This document shows, in pieces, positions 15,150 through 24,080 of a stretch of DNA of 41,114 bases. Positions within the stretch are counted from its first letter, which is position 1, and each line of letters opens with the position of its first letter. The translations under genes were made by a program, and so were the position numbers. The notes under the pieces are model-generated. The model saw only the letters and a program-made list of their open reading frames with translations. It ran no database searches and was not told the DNA's origin. Source of the stretch: Nocardia beijingensis NBRC 16342 (lineage in GTDB: Bacteria; Actinomycetota; Actinomycetes; Mycobacteriales; Mycobacteriaceae); NCBI RefSeq assembly GCF_001612785.1, contig NZ_BDBC01000024.1:1-41114 (forward strand). The letters run 5' to 3'.

Positions 15150-15445
15150 CGCCGTCGGAGTGCCGCGCGTGCCGGGGAGTCACCGCGACCGGCGCGGACG
15201 GACGGCTCGACCGGCCAGACCGTGCCCCGGCGCTGAACACCACGCAGTACTGATCCGAGCAGAGCACGAACCGCCGGCCATTCCGCCGAACCCGGACTTG
15301 CCAGCCGGAACAGCGGTCCAAGGCGGGACACCAGGACCGCTCGCGAGCAACCGCCAGCGGATGATCCGGCTTGGTTTGGTTTCCGGTCACCCGGGCACGC
15401 TTTTGCCGTAGCGATGCAGGCACCGGGGGCAGACCGGAGGACGAC
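15150..15445. other. Gene-free stretch
   Basis: About 296 bp between the SnoaL-like gene and the proline-rich membrane protein. No convincing gene on either strand. No clear promoter, repeat or hairpin could be assigned. Confidence 0.4.
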
Positions 15446-16063
15446 ATGGCTTATCCACCGGGCGGGCAACCGCCGGATGACCGACCGCCGCAGCCGCCCC
15501 CTGGCGCCCCGCCACCCGGGCAACCCCTTCCGCCGCCGGGGCAACCCCTCCCACCGCCCGGTCCGGGTTATCCGCCACCCGGCTACCCACCATCGGGACC
15601 ACAGCCGAAGAAGAGCCATGCCGGCCTGATCGCGGGCCTGGTGGTGATAGTCGTGCTGGTGATCACGGGCGCGGTGATCGCCGGGTTCTTCTTGACCACG
15701 CAGGGCAAAGGCCCGCTCGCCTCGGACGAGAAGAAGATCGAACTCGCGATCCGCGATTTCTACGAGACCCTGGACAGGCGCGGCTTCCGCGCGGCGGCCG
15801 AACAGGCGTGCTTGCGCGAACGCGCCGCGTTCGAGGCGATGACCGAGAGCGAGAAGAAGGAATTCGACAGCACCTCGATTTCGGTCACCATCGATAGGAT
15901 CGAGGACATCGTCGTCACCGGGGACACCGCGACCGCGAAGGTCGACGGCAAACTCACCGTCACGGTGCCAGGCCAGCAGCCCGATACCGAGACCAGCACG
16001 ACCGAGCACCTGAAGAAAGAAGACGGCAAGTGGAAGGTCTGCTCCCCGGAGGGCACGCGCTGA
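15446..16063 (+). CDS. Proline-rich single-span membrane protein with DUF4878-like domain
   Basis: 205 aa. Residues 2-50 are a cytosolic Pro/Gly repeat region (units like PPPGQPLPPPG and YPPPGYPP), common in mycobacterial-type cell-envelope proteins. A membrane helix (about 58-82) follows, and an extracytoplasmic domain of about 110 residues shaped like NTF2/DUF4878: EKKIELAIRDFYETLD, then DTATAKVDGKLTVTVPG and EDGKWKVCSP. Two cysteines (in EQACLRE and KVCSP) may pair. ATG 15446 has ggagg upstream. Function is unknown; role at the envelope is inferred from topology. Confidence 0.8.
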   Translation: MAYPPGGQPPDDRPPQPPPGAPPPGQPLPPPGQPLPPPGPGYPPPGYPPSGPQPKKSHAGLIAGLVVIVVLVITGAVIAGFFLTTQGKGPLASDEKKIELAIRDFYETLDRRGFRAAAEQACLRERAAFEAMTESEKKEFDSTSISVTIDRIEDIVVTGDTATAKVDGKLTVTVPGQQPDTETSTTEHLKKEDGKWKVCSPEGTR

Positions 16064-16067
16064 TCGC

Positions 16068-17489
16068 ATGCACCCACGCATGAGTTGCTGCGGCCCCAGC
16101 CGCAGGACCGTTCTCGGGGCGCTCGGCCTCGCCGCTCTGCTCCCCCTCGCCGGGCGAACGAAATCGTCACGCGCTCAAACCGATTCGATCATCGCGACCG
16201 ATCTCGAGGTGGTGACCGTCACCGACACCTCGGTCGTCCTCACCTGGACCACGCTCGCGCCCGACCCGGCCGGTCGCCTGCTGCCCGTCGCCACCGACAC
16301 CCAGGTGCGGATCGGTCCCGCCGACTCCCCGCGCGCGCCGGCGCCGCTCTTCGCCGACGACCGCCCGACTCCCTTCCACTACGCCGAGGTCGATGGCCTC
16401 GAGCCGGGACGCGCCTACCGCTTCGAAGCCTGGTCGGCGGGCCTGCGCGCCACACCGGCCCTCTCGCTCACCACGGCCGATCCCGCCGCGCCGGAAGCAC
16501 GCGGCGAGTTCACCACCCTGGTCCCTCCGCCCGGCCGCAGGCTGCGCACGCTGGCATTGGCCAACGACGTGCACTACGGCGAGCAGGTCAGTGGGCTGAT
16601 CGTCGGCGACCTGCCGCCCGGCTTCCGGCAGACCCCCGGCCTGGCGCCCTATCCCGAGGTGATGCTGGCCGCGATGCTGGACGACTTACGCAGGCCCGAC
16701 CGCGCGGCAACACTCCTGCTGCTCGCGGGCGACCTCACCGCGGAAGCCTCCGAGCACGACACCCGCACGGTGCGGTCGCGCCTCGACGCGTGGGGCGAAC
16801 TGGGCCACGACTACCTGGCCGTGCGCGGCAACCACGACCGCCCACACGTGGGTGGTGAATACGCCGGTTGCGCGCCCGCGCCCGCCGGCCACCGCGACTG
16901 CTGGGCCGATGTCTTCTCCCCGCGACAGGACCTGGTCGAACACGAGGTCGGCGGCCTGCGCGTGCTCGGCTTGGACACCAGCCGGCTCGATGAGGCGGGC
17001 GGGTCCATCGAGCGCCCGCAATTCGATCATCTCGCCGCACTCCTGCGCGCCGACCCGGATCGGCCGACGCTGGTGTTCGGCCATCACCCGGTGACGACGG
17101 AATCGGGACTGACCAACCTCGCCGGGCCCGGGTTCGTGCTCGACGGACGCGACAGCGCCGAGTTGCAGGCGCTCTACACCCGCAGTCCCGGAGTGTTCCT
17201 CCAGCACAGCGGCCACACCCACCGCAATCGCCGCACCAGGCCGGACGCGTCGTGCGCGGTGGAGTTCCTGGAGGTCGCCGCGGTCAAGGAGTATCCGGGC
17301 GGCTACAGCCTGCTGCGCCTCTACGAGGGCGGCTACATGGTGAATTTCTACAAGACCCGCACCGACGACGCCCGGCGCTGGAGCGCGCTGACCCGCGGCG
17401 AGTACTTCGGACTGCAACCGGATTACACGCTCGGCACCTGCGCCGACCGCAATCACGTTGTCGCGCGGGACTTCTCGGGGCTGTCGTGA
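16068..17489 (+). CDS. Tat-exported metallophosphoesterase
   Basis: A 473-aa (or 469-aa from ATG 16080) secreted phosphoesterase. The N-terminus has a twin-arginine signal, GPSRRTVLGALGLAALLPLAG. Residues about 45-150 form a fibronectin-III/purple-acid-phosphatase-type domain (VTVTDTSVVLTWTT, LEPGRAYRFEAW). The catalytic domain shows all metal-binding motifs in order: NDVHYG, LAGDLTAE, VRGNHDRP, FGHHPV and SGHTHRN. Tat export fits folding with metals inside the cell. It lies 4 bp after the preceding gene. The substrate is unknown; phosphate scavenging from phosphomonoesters or diesters is plausible. Confidence 0.9.
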   Translation: MHPRMSCCGPSRRTVLGALGLAALLPLAGRTKSSRAQTDSIIATDLEVVTVTDTSVVLTWTTLAPDPAGRLLPVATDTQVRIGPADSPRAPAPLFADDRPTPFHYAEVDGLEPGRAYRFEAWSAGLRATPALSLTTADPAAPEARGEFTTLVPPPGRRLRTLALANDVHYGEQVSGLIVGDLPPGFRQTPGLAPYPEVMLAAMLDDLRRPDRAATLLLLAGDLTAEASEHDTRTVRSRLDAWGELGHDYLAVRGNHDRPHVGGEYAGCAPAPAGHRDCWADVFSPRQDLVEHEVGGLRVLGLDTSRLDEAGGSIERPQFDHLAALLRADPDRPTLVFGHHPVTTESGLTNLAGPGFVLDGRDSAELQALYTRSPGVFLQHSGHTHRNRRTRPDASCAVEFLEVAAVKEYPGGYSLLRLYEGGYMVNFYKTRTDDARRWSALTRGEYFGLQPDYTLGTCADRNHVVARDFSGLS

Positions 17490-17548
17490 CAGGCCGGGCC
17501 GATGCCGACGGCTGCGAACATTCGCGCATGTCGGACGCGGTATCTTCC

Positions 17549-17567
17549 TTAGGTAAGGCTCAACATA
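17549..17567. promoter_or_regulatory. DtxR/IdeR iron box before the Fe(III) transporter
   Basis: ttaggtaaggctcaacata matches the 19-bp iron-box consensus TTAGGTTAGGCTAACCTAA at 14 of 19 positions, with the left half nearly perfect. It lies 30 bp before the transporter start, so repression by iron-loaded DtxR/IdeR is very likely. Confidence 0.8.
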
Positions 17568-17597
17568 TGCACGGGTAGCGCGGTCGGAAGGACGAGG

Positions 17598-18620
17598 ATG
17601 AAGCCGGTCAGATGGAAGACGATTGCCGCTGGATTGGTCCTCACCTTGACGGCGCTCGGCGGCACGGCTTGCTCGAATTCCTCCGACGACGCGAACGAGA
17701 TCACCGTCTACAACGCGCAGCACGAGTCGCTCACCAAGGAATGGGCCGAGCAGTTCACCAAGGAGACCGGCATCAAGGTGACGTTGCGCCAGGGCGGCGA
17801 CACCGCGCTGGGCAACCAGCTGGTCGCCGAGGGCGCCGCCTCGCCCGCCGACGTCTTCCTCACCGAGAACTCCCCCGCCATGGCGCTGGTGGAGAACGCG
17901 GGCCTGTTCGCCGACGTGGACGCCAAGACCCTGGAGCAGGTGCCAGCGCAGTTCCGGCCGTCCACCGGCAAGTGGACCGGCGTCGCGGCTCGTTCGACGG
18001 TCTTCGTCTACAACAAGAACAAGGTCCAGCCCGGTCAGCTGCCGGCCTCGCTGCTGGACTTGGCGCAGCCGCAGTGGAAGGGCCGCTGGGGCGCGGGCGT
18101 TTCCGGCGCCGACTTCCAGGCGATCGTGGCGGCCCTGCTGGCGCTGAAGGGTGAGGACGTCACCCGGACCTGGCTGAAGGGCATGAAGGAGAACGCCACG
18201 CCGTTCCCGAACAACGTCGCCACCATGAAGGCGGTCAATTCCGGCAGCCCGGACGGCGGCGTCATCTACCACTACTACTGGTACCGCGATCAGGCGAACA
18301 CCAAGGAGAGCAGCGCCGACACCGCCCTGCACTACTTCAAGAACCAGGACCCCGGCGCCTTCGTCAGCGTCTCCGGCGGCGGCGTGCTGAAGGCGAGCAA
18401 CAAGCAGGAGGCGGCGCAGAAGTTCCTGGCGTTCATCGTCGGCAAGACCGGACAAGAGGTGTTGCGCGACGGCACGTCGCTGGAGTACCCGGTGGCCGCC
18501 GGGGTGGCCGCGAACCCGGCGCTGCCGCCGCTGGCGGACCTCCAGGCGCCCGCGGTGGACCCCTCCAAGCTGGACTCGAAGAAGGTCACCCAGCTGATGA
18601 CCGAAGCGGGTCTGCTGTAG
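17598..18620 (+). CDS. fbpA: Fe(III) ABC transporter substrate-binding lipoprotein
   Basis: 340 aa. Captures ferric iron outside the membrane and hands it to the permease. The signal peptide ends in a lipobox LGGTAC with lipidated Cys25. The mature protein matches the FbpA/AfuA class-II periplasmic binding fold: ITVYNAQHESL with His42 as a probable iron ligand, then GGVIYHYYWYRDQ providing the adjacent tyrosines that bind iron in this family. The RBS is ggaaggacgagg. It is 2 bp from the permease gene and lies behind an iron box. The substrate could in principle be another metal, but the tyrosine cluster and iron box agree on iron. Confidence 0.93.
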   Translation: MKPVRWKTIAAGLVLTLTALGGTACSNSSDDANEITVYNAQHESLTKEWAEQFTKETGIKVTLRQGGDTALGNQLVAEGAASPADVFLTENSPAMALVENAGLFADVDAKTLEQVPAQFRPSTGKWTGVAARSTVFVYNKNKVQPGQLPASLLDLAQPQWKGRWGAGVSGADFQAIVAALLALKGEDVTRTWLKGMKENATPFPNNVATMKAVNSGSPDGGVIYHYYWYRDQANTKESSADTALHYFKNQDPGAFVSVSGGGVLKASNKQEAAQKFLAFIVGKTGQEVLRDGTSLEYPVAAGVAANPALPPLADLQAPAVDPSKLDSKKVTQLMTEAGLL

Positions 18621-18622
18621 CC

Positions 18623-20176
18623 GTGGCACTGCGGACCGCTGTCGCCGCGCCCCGGGTCGGCAGGCCGGGGCCGGTGGTCACTGGCGTCGCGCTGCTGCTG
18701 GTGGCGGCGACGTTCGTGCCGCTCGGTTACATCGTTTCGACGCTGTTGTCCACCGGCCTCGATCAGGCGGCCGAGCTGGTGTTCCGCCCCAGAGTCGGTG
18801 AGCTGCTGCGCAACACGGCCGCGCTGGTGGCGTGCACGGTGCCGATCTGCGTGGCGCTCGGCGTCGGGCTCGCCTGGGTGGTCGAACGCACCGATGTGCC
18901 GGGAAAGTCGTGGTGGGGGCCGGTTTTCGCGGCGCCGCTCGCGGTTCCCGCGTTCGTCAACAGCTATGCCTGGGTGAGCGTCTTCCCCACCATGCACGGC
19001 CTGTGGGCGGGTGTGGTGATCTCGACGATGTCCTATTTCCCGCTGGTCTATCTGCCCGCGGCGGCCACCTTGCGCCGCCTGGACCCCGCAGTGGAGGAGT
19101 CGGCGCGCGCGCTCGGTTCCGGCCCGGTCGCGGTGTTCGCGCGCATCGTGCTGCCGCAACTGCGCTTGGCGATCCTCGGTGGTGGGCTGCTCATCGGGCT
19201 GCATCTGCTCGCCGAATACGGCGCCTTCGTGATGGTGCGGTTCGACACCTTCACCACGGCGATCTTCGAGCAGTACCAGTCCAGCTTCGCCGGTCCGGCC
19301 GGCAGCATGCTGGCCGGTGTGCTCGTGCTGTGCTGCCTGGCTCTGCTCGGGGCGGAGGCGGGACTGCGCGGCCGGGCGCGTTATGCGCGGATCGGCAGCG
19401 GTGCGCCACGCGCCGCGACCAGAGCCCGGTTGGGCGCCGGGACGTTGCCGGTGCTGGCCGCGCTCGTCGCGGTGACGGCGGGCGCGCTGGGTGTGCCGCT
19501 GTGGACGATCGGACGCTGGTTGCGCATCGGCGGCGCGGCGGTATGGGATCTCACCGATATCGGCAACGCACTCGGGCAGACGATCGGCCTCGCGGCCGTC
19601 GCCGCACTGCTCACCACTCTGTGCGCGTTCCCGGTCGCGTGGATCGCGGTGCGGTCCACCTCGGCGTTCGCCCGGCTGATCGAGGGCGCCAACTACATCA
19701 CCAGCTCACTGCCCGGCATCGTCATCGCGCTGGCCATGGTGACCGTGACCATCCGGTGGGCGCCCGCGCTCTACCAGACGGCGGGCATGGTGATCGCCGC
19801 CTATCTCCTGCTGTTCCTGCCCCGCGCCCTGGTCAGCGTGCGGGCCGGGCTCGCCCAGGTGCCGGTCGGCCTGGAGGAGGCGTCCCGGTCGCTGGGCCGA
19901 TCGGGGCCCGCGACGTTCTTCCTGGTCACGCTGCGTCTCGCGGCGCCTGCCGCGGCGGCGGCCGCCGCTCTGGTGTTCGTCGCCGTGGCGACGGAGCTGA
20001 CCGCGACCCTGCTGCTGGCGCCCAACGGAACCCGCACGCTGGCGATGCGGTTCTGGGGCCTGTCCGGCGAACTGGACTACGCGGGCGCAGCGCCGTACGC
20101 CCTGATCATGATCGTCGCCGCAGTGCCGGTGACCTACCTGCTGTTCACCAACTCGCGGAAGGCGGCCGGGATATGA
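18623..20176 (+). CDS. fbpB: Fe(III) ABC transporter permease
   Basis: 517 aa; a double-length permease with two fused six-helix halves that together form the membrane channel. Each half has an EAA loop contacting the ATPase: EESARALGSGPVAVFARIVLP near residue 155 and EEASRSLGRSGPATFFLVTL near 420. Starts at GTG 18623. The 3' end overlaps the ATPase gene as ATGA (20173-20176). Same operon and iron control as fbpA. Confidence 0.93.
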   Translation: MALRTAVAAPRVGRPGPVVTGVALLLVAATFVPLGYIVSTLLSTGLDQAAELVFRPRVGELLRNTAALVACTVPICVALGVGLAWVVERTDVPGKSWWGPVFAAPLAVPAFVNSYAWVSVFPTMHGLWAGVVISTMSYFPLVYLPAAATLRRLDPAVEESARALGSGPVAVFARIVLPQLRLAILGGGLLIGLHLLAEYGAFVMVRFDTFTTAIFEQYQSSFAGPAGSMLAGVLVLCCLALLGAEAGLRGRARYARIGSGAPRAATRARLGAGTLPVLAALVAVTAGALGVPLWTIGRWLRIGGAAVWDLTDIGNALGQTIGLAAVAALLTTLCAFPVAWIAVRSTSAFARLIEGANYITSSLPGIVIALAMVTVTIRWAPALYQTAGMVIAAYLLLFLPRALVSVRAGLAQVPVGLEEASRSLGRSGPATFFLVTLRLAAPAAAAAAALVFVAVATELTATLLLAPNGTRTLAMRFWGLSGELDYAGAAPYALIMIVAAVPVTYLLFTNSRKAAGI

Positions 20177-21225
20177 GTCGCGTTGTCGTCGCCGATGTCT
20201 CGAAGACCTTCGGCCACACCCGGGTGCTCGGCGGGATCAGCCTCGACGTGCCGGATCACACCGCCACCGCGGTGGTCGGATCGTCCGGATGCGGCAAGAC
20301 CACGCTGCTGCGCGTGATCGCCGGATTCGAGGCGCCGGATACGGGTTCGGTATCAATCGGAACGGAAACCGTTGTCGGGGAACGTCTCTCGGTACCGCCG
20401 CAGCGCCGCAACATCGGTTACGTCGCCCAGGACGGTGCGCTGTTCCCGCATCTGACCGTCGGCCAGAACATCGCCTACGGCTTGCCCGGCCTGCGCCGTA
20501 ACAGCCGAGGGCGGGTGCACGAACTGCTGGAGATGGTGTCGCTGGACGCGTCCTATGCCGACCGGCGGCCGCATCAGCTCTCCGGCGGCCAGCAGCAGCG
20601 CGTCGCCCTGGCCCGCGCGCTGGCGCGCAAACCATCGGTGATGCTGCTGGACGAGCCGTTCAGCGCACTGGACGCCGGCCTGCGCGCGACCACCAGGCAG
20701 GCGGTGGCCGACACGCTGCGCGAGGCAGGCATGACCAGCATTCTGGTGACGCACGACCAGGAGGAGGCGCTCAGTTTCGCCGAGCAGGTGGCGGTGATGC
20801 GGGAGGGGCGCTTCACCCAGGTCGGGACGCCGGAGGAGGTCTACGCCACGCCGAAGGACCTGTTCACCGCCCGGTTCCTCGGCGACTGCGTGCTGCTGGA
20901 CGCGGTGGTGGAGGCGGACGTGGCCAAATGCGCGCTGGGCCGGATCCCGGTGCAGCGCGATGCCGCGAGCGGACCGGCGACGATCATGCTGCGCCCGGAA
21001 CAGCTTGTCGCCCATGTCGCTTCGGAGAGCGAGGCGGAGACCGGCCGGGTCCGGGCCGTCGACTTCCGCGGCGCCGACGTCATCCTGACCATCGAATTGG
21101 AAGGCACCGCCACGCCCATTCGGGTCCGCCGGGCCAGCGTCGCCGCCCCGGTCACCGGGCAGCGAGTGCGTTTGGAAGTGATCGGCTCGGCCGTGGCGTA
21201 TTCCGAGCCGGACGAAGCCGCCTGA
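20173..21225 (+). CDS. fbpC: Fe(III) ABC transporter ATPase
   Basis: 350 aa; powers ferric-iron import. The nucleotide-binding domain has Walker A GSSGCGKTT (about 36-44), Q-loop YVAQDG, signature LSGGQQQR, Walker B VMLLDEPFSALD and the switch His in VTHDQEEAL. About 110 C-terminal residues (after FLGDCVLLDAVVE) form a TOBE-type regulatory domain, as in FbpC/PotA-type ATPases. The ATG overlaps the permease stop, so expression is coupled. Last gene of the iron operon. Confidence 0.94.
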   Translation: MSRVVVADVSKTFGHTRVLGGISLDVPDHTATAVVGSSGCGKTTLLRVIAGFEAPDTGSVSIGTETVVGERLSVPPQRRNIGYVAQDGALFPHLTVGQNIAYGLPGLRRNSRGRVHELLEMVSLDASYADRRPHQLSGGQQQRVALARALARKPSVMLLDEPFSALDAGLRATTRQAVADTLREAGMTSILVTHDQEEALSFAEQVAVMREGRFTQVGTPEEVYATPKDLFTARFLGDCVLLDAVVEADVAKCALGRIPVQRDAASGPATIMLRPEQLVAHVASESEAETGRVRAVDFRGADVILTIELEGTATPIRVRRASVAAPVTGQRVRLEVIGSAVAYSEPDEAA

Positions 21226-21268
21226 AACGAGCGCTCGGGCTGGTCACGACCGCGCCGCTGCCGGTGCG

Positions 21269-21302
21269 CCTCGGCGCTCGGCGTGGCGACCGAGCACCGA
21301 GG
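21269..21302. terminator. Hairpin between fbpC and tRNA-Cys
   Basis: 13-bp arms (21269-21281 and 21290-21302) with one mismatch and an 8-nt loop, placed between two converging transcripts. No T-tract on either side. Likely a shared terminator. Confidence 0.55.
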
Positions 21303-21310
21303 ACGTCTGG

Positions 21311-21382
21311 AGCGAGCGGCGGGAATTGAACCCGCGTAAACGGCTTTGCAGACCGTTGCCTAAACCACTCAGCCACGCCCGC
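21311..21382 (-). tRNA. tRNA-Cys (anticodon GCA)
   Basis: 72 nt on the minus strand. The acceptor arms GCGGGCG and CGCTCGC pair with one G-U; discriminator is U, the cysteine identity base. Anticodon loop CTGCAAA gives GCA, flanked by ACGGT/GCCGT. The T-arm is GCGGGTTCAATTCCCGC. CCA is not encoded. Confidence 0.95.
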
Positions 21383-21496
21383 CTCGCCCTAGATAGTGCC
21401 CGCGGCCGGTCGCCCCGGCCTACCATTACGCTCACGGTGATCCGAAGCCTGGCCGGATGCCCCCGCCCCCTCGAGGTGGCATGGAATGATCGGAAC

Positions 21497-22048
21497 ATGT
21501 CTCGGCCACGCCCGCTTCCGAACGACCCGATCGAGGAGGCCCACCGCCAGTGGGTCGGCCACGGCTGGGGCGATGTCGCCGACGGCATGGCCGCGGTGAC
21601 GTCGCTGGTCCGGGCTCAGCAAATCGTGATGGCGCGGGTGGACGAGGCGCTGAAACCCACGGGATTGACCTTCTCCCGCTACGAGTTGCTCATGCTGCTC
21701 AATTTCAGCAAAACCGGAGCGTTGCCGATGGCGAAGGCGAGCGCCCGCTTGCAGGTGCACCCGACCAGCGTCACCAACACCGTGGACCGGCTGGAGGCGG
21801 CGAAACTCGTCGAGCGGGTTCCGCATCCCAGCGACCGGCGCGCCACCTTGATCGAAATCACCGACGCCGGAAGGGAATTGGTGGCGAAGGCGACCGAGGA
21901 ACTCAACGCGAAGGTGTTCGCGCTCCCCGGACTCCCACCGGACCGACTGCACACCCTCCTGCAACTGCTCGCCGAATTCCGACACGCCGCGGGCGACTTC
22001 GACACCGCGGAGGGCACGGCGCGCTGGTCGGCCACGGCCACAGACTGA
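21497..22048 (+). CDS. MarR-family transcriptional regulator
   Basis: 183 aa. A winged helix-turn-helix (about 55-125): GLTFSRYELLMLLNFSKTGAL, KASARLQVHPTSVTNTVDRLEAAKLVERVP, then DRRATLIEITDAGREL, the MarR wing signature. Flanking helices provide the dimer interface. ATG at 21497 follows a ggaac site. It is divergent from tRNA-Cys and upstream of the Hsp70-like gene. Ligand and targets are unknown. A weak hairpin (22059-22065 with 22083-22089) follows the gene. Confidence 0.93.
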   Translation: MSRPRPLPNDPIEEAHRQWVGHGWGDVADGMAAVTSLVRAQQIVMARVDEALKPTGLTFSRYELLMLLNFSKTGALPMAKASARLQVHPTSVTNTVDRLEAAKLVERVPHPSDRRATLIEITDAGRELVAKATEELNAKVFALPGLPPDRLHTLLQLLAEFRHAAGDFDTAEGTARWSATATD

Positions 22049-22058
22049 TTCGCCGTAC

Positions 22059-22089
22059 CGGTCGGTCGCATAAACGTTTTGCCCGACCG
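22059..22089 (+). terminator. Weak hairpin after the marR gene
   Basis: Arms cggtcgg (22059-22065) and ccgaccg (22083-22089) enclose an AT-rich loop with a T-run. Position, 11 nt after the stop, suggests a terminator. Weak. Confidence 0.35.
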
Positions 22090-22164
22090 CCGAGTGACAT
22101 TCCGGCATCCAACCGGCGAATTGCCTGGCATGCCGTCTTGGCAGCGGAACGGAAAAGGTCCACC

Positions 22165-23214
22165 ATGGAGAACATGGTGCTGGTCTTGGGTGTATCGGCG
22201 GGCGCTGGCGGCGCCCACGCGATGCTGACACACTCCGATCAGCCGCACCTACCCCCGATCGATCGCTGCGAAGTGCCGCGGCGAGCGGGTGGCGGCGTAG
22301 AGGAACCGGTCTTCGAGGCGATCCGCCGGATGAACGGCGCCGCCGACCGCAGGGACGAGCTGATCTCGGGCACGGCGGTGACCTGCCGCTGCCCGCTGCA
22401 CGCCGAGGCCGTCCGGGCTCGCGTCGGTCGCCGGGACGTGACCATCGTCGACGAACCGCTCGCCCAGCTGCGCTACCTGCGCTTCACCGGGCAACTGCCG
22501 GACAGCGGCTCGGTGATCCTCTACGACCTGGGCAGTTCCGGGCTGACCATCACCCATGCCGACTGCCGCACCGACACGATCCTGTCCAGCAAACGCAGCA
22601 CGGTGCTCGGCGGCGACGGCTACGACGCGCTGTTGCGCTGGCGCTTGGCCCGCGACGGCGTGCTCACCGACACGACGACCATCCGGCGCCATCGCGAGGA
22701 GCTGAGCGAGGCCAGGGTGGTCACCGCGATCGACGACGGCACCGGCGACCGAGCCGTTCTCACCCGCAGCGACCTGGCGGAGTTGTGCGCGGCGGGCATT
22801 CATCACTCGGTGTCGTTCGTGCGGCAGATCATCGACGAGACCGGCGTGCGACCGGAGGCCATGGTGCTGCTGGGCGGCTGCACCCGCAGCCCCAGCATTC
22901 GCGCCGAACTGGCCGAACTGATCGATCTGCCGATCGTCTACGACCCCGAACCCGACTTCGTCTCCGCGCGCGGCGCCGTGCTGCTCGCCGCCGAACGCAG
23001 GGGCGGCGAGGTCAGGATGGCCAGGCTGCGCGCCGGAGCCACCCTGGTCCCGGCCGCCGTCGACCGGCGCAAACTCATCGCGGCGGCGGCGGTCACCATC
23101 GCGCTCGGCGCCACCATCGCCGGACTGCTCGCCACCGACGACAACGATCCCCCACCGGAGGGGAACAGAGTGCCCGCGCAGATTGTGGCGCCAACGCCGG
23201 GACCCACCGGATAA
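22165..23214 (+). CDS. Reduced Hsp70-like protein with C-terminal membrane anchor
   Basis: 349 aa. The ATPase-fold core keeps degenerate Hsp70/actin motifs in order: a phosphate-1-like VLVLGVSAGAGGAHAML at the start (DnaK has GIDLGTT), phosphate-2-like LYDLGSSGLTIT (121-130), and the adenosine motif VLLGGCTRSPSIR followed by DFVSARGAVLL. It is about 60% of DnaK length: subdomains appear shortened, and no peptide-binding domain follows. A membrane helix (about 304-324) and a short Pro-rich tail end the chain, so the core faces the cytosol. Catalytic competence is doubtful given the altered phosphate loops. The family occurs in Nocardia and relatives; the role is unknown. Confidence 0.8.
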   Translation: MENMVLVLGVSAGAGGAHAMLTHSDQPHLPPIDRCEVPRRAGGGVEEPVFEAIRRMNGAADRRDELISGTAVTCRCPLHAEAVRARVGRRDVTIVDEPLAQLRYLRFTGQLPDSGSVILYDLGSSGLTITHADCRTDTILSSKRSTVLGGDGYDALLRWRLARDGVLTDTTTIRRHREELSEARVVTAIDDGTGDRAVLTRSDLAELCAAGIHHSVSFVRQIIDETGVRPEAMVLLGGCTRSPSIRAELAELIDLPIVYDPEPDFVSARGAVLLAAERRGGEVRMARLRAGATLVPAAVDRRKLIAAAAVTIALGATIAGLLATDDNDPPPEGNRVPAQIVAPTPGPTG

Positions 23215-23245
23215 CCCGCCCGGCCTGGCATTACGGCCGGGCGGG
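23215..23245. terminator. Bidirectional terminator between the Hsp70-like and valine operons
   Basis: Perfect 11-bp arms cccgcccggcc (23215-23225) and ggccgggcggg (23235-23245) around a 9-nt loop. Begins directly after the plus-strand stop and 8 bp before the minus-strand echA stop. Confidence 0.85.
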
Positions 23246-23252
23246 ATCGCTG

Positions 23253-24080
23253 TCAGCGGTTGGTGAACTTCGCCGGACGCTTCTCCACGAAGGCGTTCAT
23301 GCCTTCCTTCTGGTCCTCGATCGCGAACAGCGAGTGGAAGACCCGTCGTTCGAACCGCAGCCCCTCGGCGAGCGTGGTCTCGAACGAGCGGTTCACCGCT
23401 TCCTTGGCGATCATGGTGACCGGCAACGACATGCCCGCGATGGTCTCGGCGACCTCGAGCGCGGTGTCGAGCAGCTCCGCGGCGGGAACGATGCGCGAGA
23501 CCAACCCGGCCCGCTCGGCCTCTTCGGCGTCCATATTGCGGCCGGTGAGCACCAGATCCATGGCCTTGGCCTTGCCGATCGCGCGGGTCAGGCGCTGCGA
23601 GCCGCCGATGCCGGGGATGACACCCAGCTTGATCTCCGGCTGCCCGAACTTCGCGGTGTCGGCCGCGAGCAGGATGTCGCAGATCATGGCCAGCTCACAA
23701 CCGCCGCCGAGCGCGTAGCCCGCCACCGCGGCGATGGTGGGCTTGCGGAACTGCGCCAGCCGGTCCCAGCGGGCGAAGTAGTCGTTCATGAACATGTCCA
23801 TGTACGACTTGGGCTGCATCTCCTTGATGTCGGCGCCCGCCGCGAAGGCCCGCTCCGAACCGGTGATCACGATGGCGCCGATCTCGTCGTCGTGCTCCAG
23901 CTCGTCGAGCGCGGCGATGACGTCGTCGAGGACCTGCGCGTTCAGCGCGTTGAGCGCCTTCGGGCGGTTCAGCGTGATCCAGCCGACCCGGCCCTTGCGT
24001 TCCAGCAGAATCGTCTCGAACTCACGCCCACCCGTCACCCGGCCGCCGCCCCCCACGGAATCGCTTCGCGATGCGTCCAT
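23253..24080 (-). CDS. Enoyl-CoA hydratase (probable methacrylyl-CoA hydratase step)
   Basis: 275 aa crotonase. Adds water to a trans-2-enoyl-CoA; in this operon the fitting substrate is methacrylyl-CoA in valine breakdown. The two catalytic glutamates are E129 (GYALGGGCELAMICD) and E149 (FGQPEIKLGVIPG); the oxyanion hole comes from AFAAGADIKEM. It resembles short-chain EchA8-type hydratases. ATG 24080 is chosen; an in-frame GTG at residue 15 would remove a Gly-rich lead-in. It follows mmsB with no gap: the start is directly after the mmsB TAA. Last gene of the operon; ends at a strong terminator. Confidence 0.93.
   Translation of the reverse strand: MDASRSDSVGGGGRVTGGREFETILLERKGRVGWITLNRPKALNALNAQVLDDVIAALDELEHDDEIGAIVITGSERAFAAGADIKEMQPKSYMDMFMNDYFARWDRLAQFRKPTIAAVAGYALGGGCELAMICDILLAADTAKFGQPEIKLGVIPGIGGSQRLTRAIGKAKAMDLVLTGRNMDAEEAERAGLVSRIVPAAELLDTALEVAETIAGMSLPVTMIAKEAVNRSFETTLAEGLRFERRVFHSLFAIEDQKEGMNAFVEKRPAKFTNR

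Noticed and set aside
15091..15447. 118-residue minus-strand frame between SnoaL and the proline-rich gene
   Set aside because: No recognisable domain, no RBS, partly overlaps two real genes; called gene-free instead.
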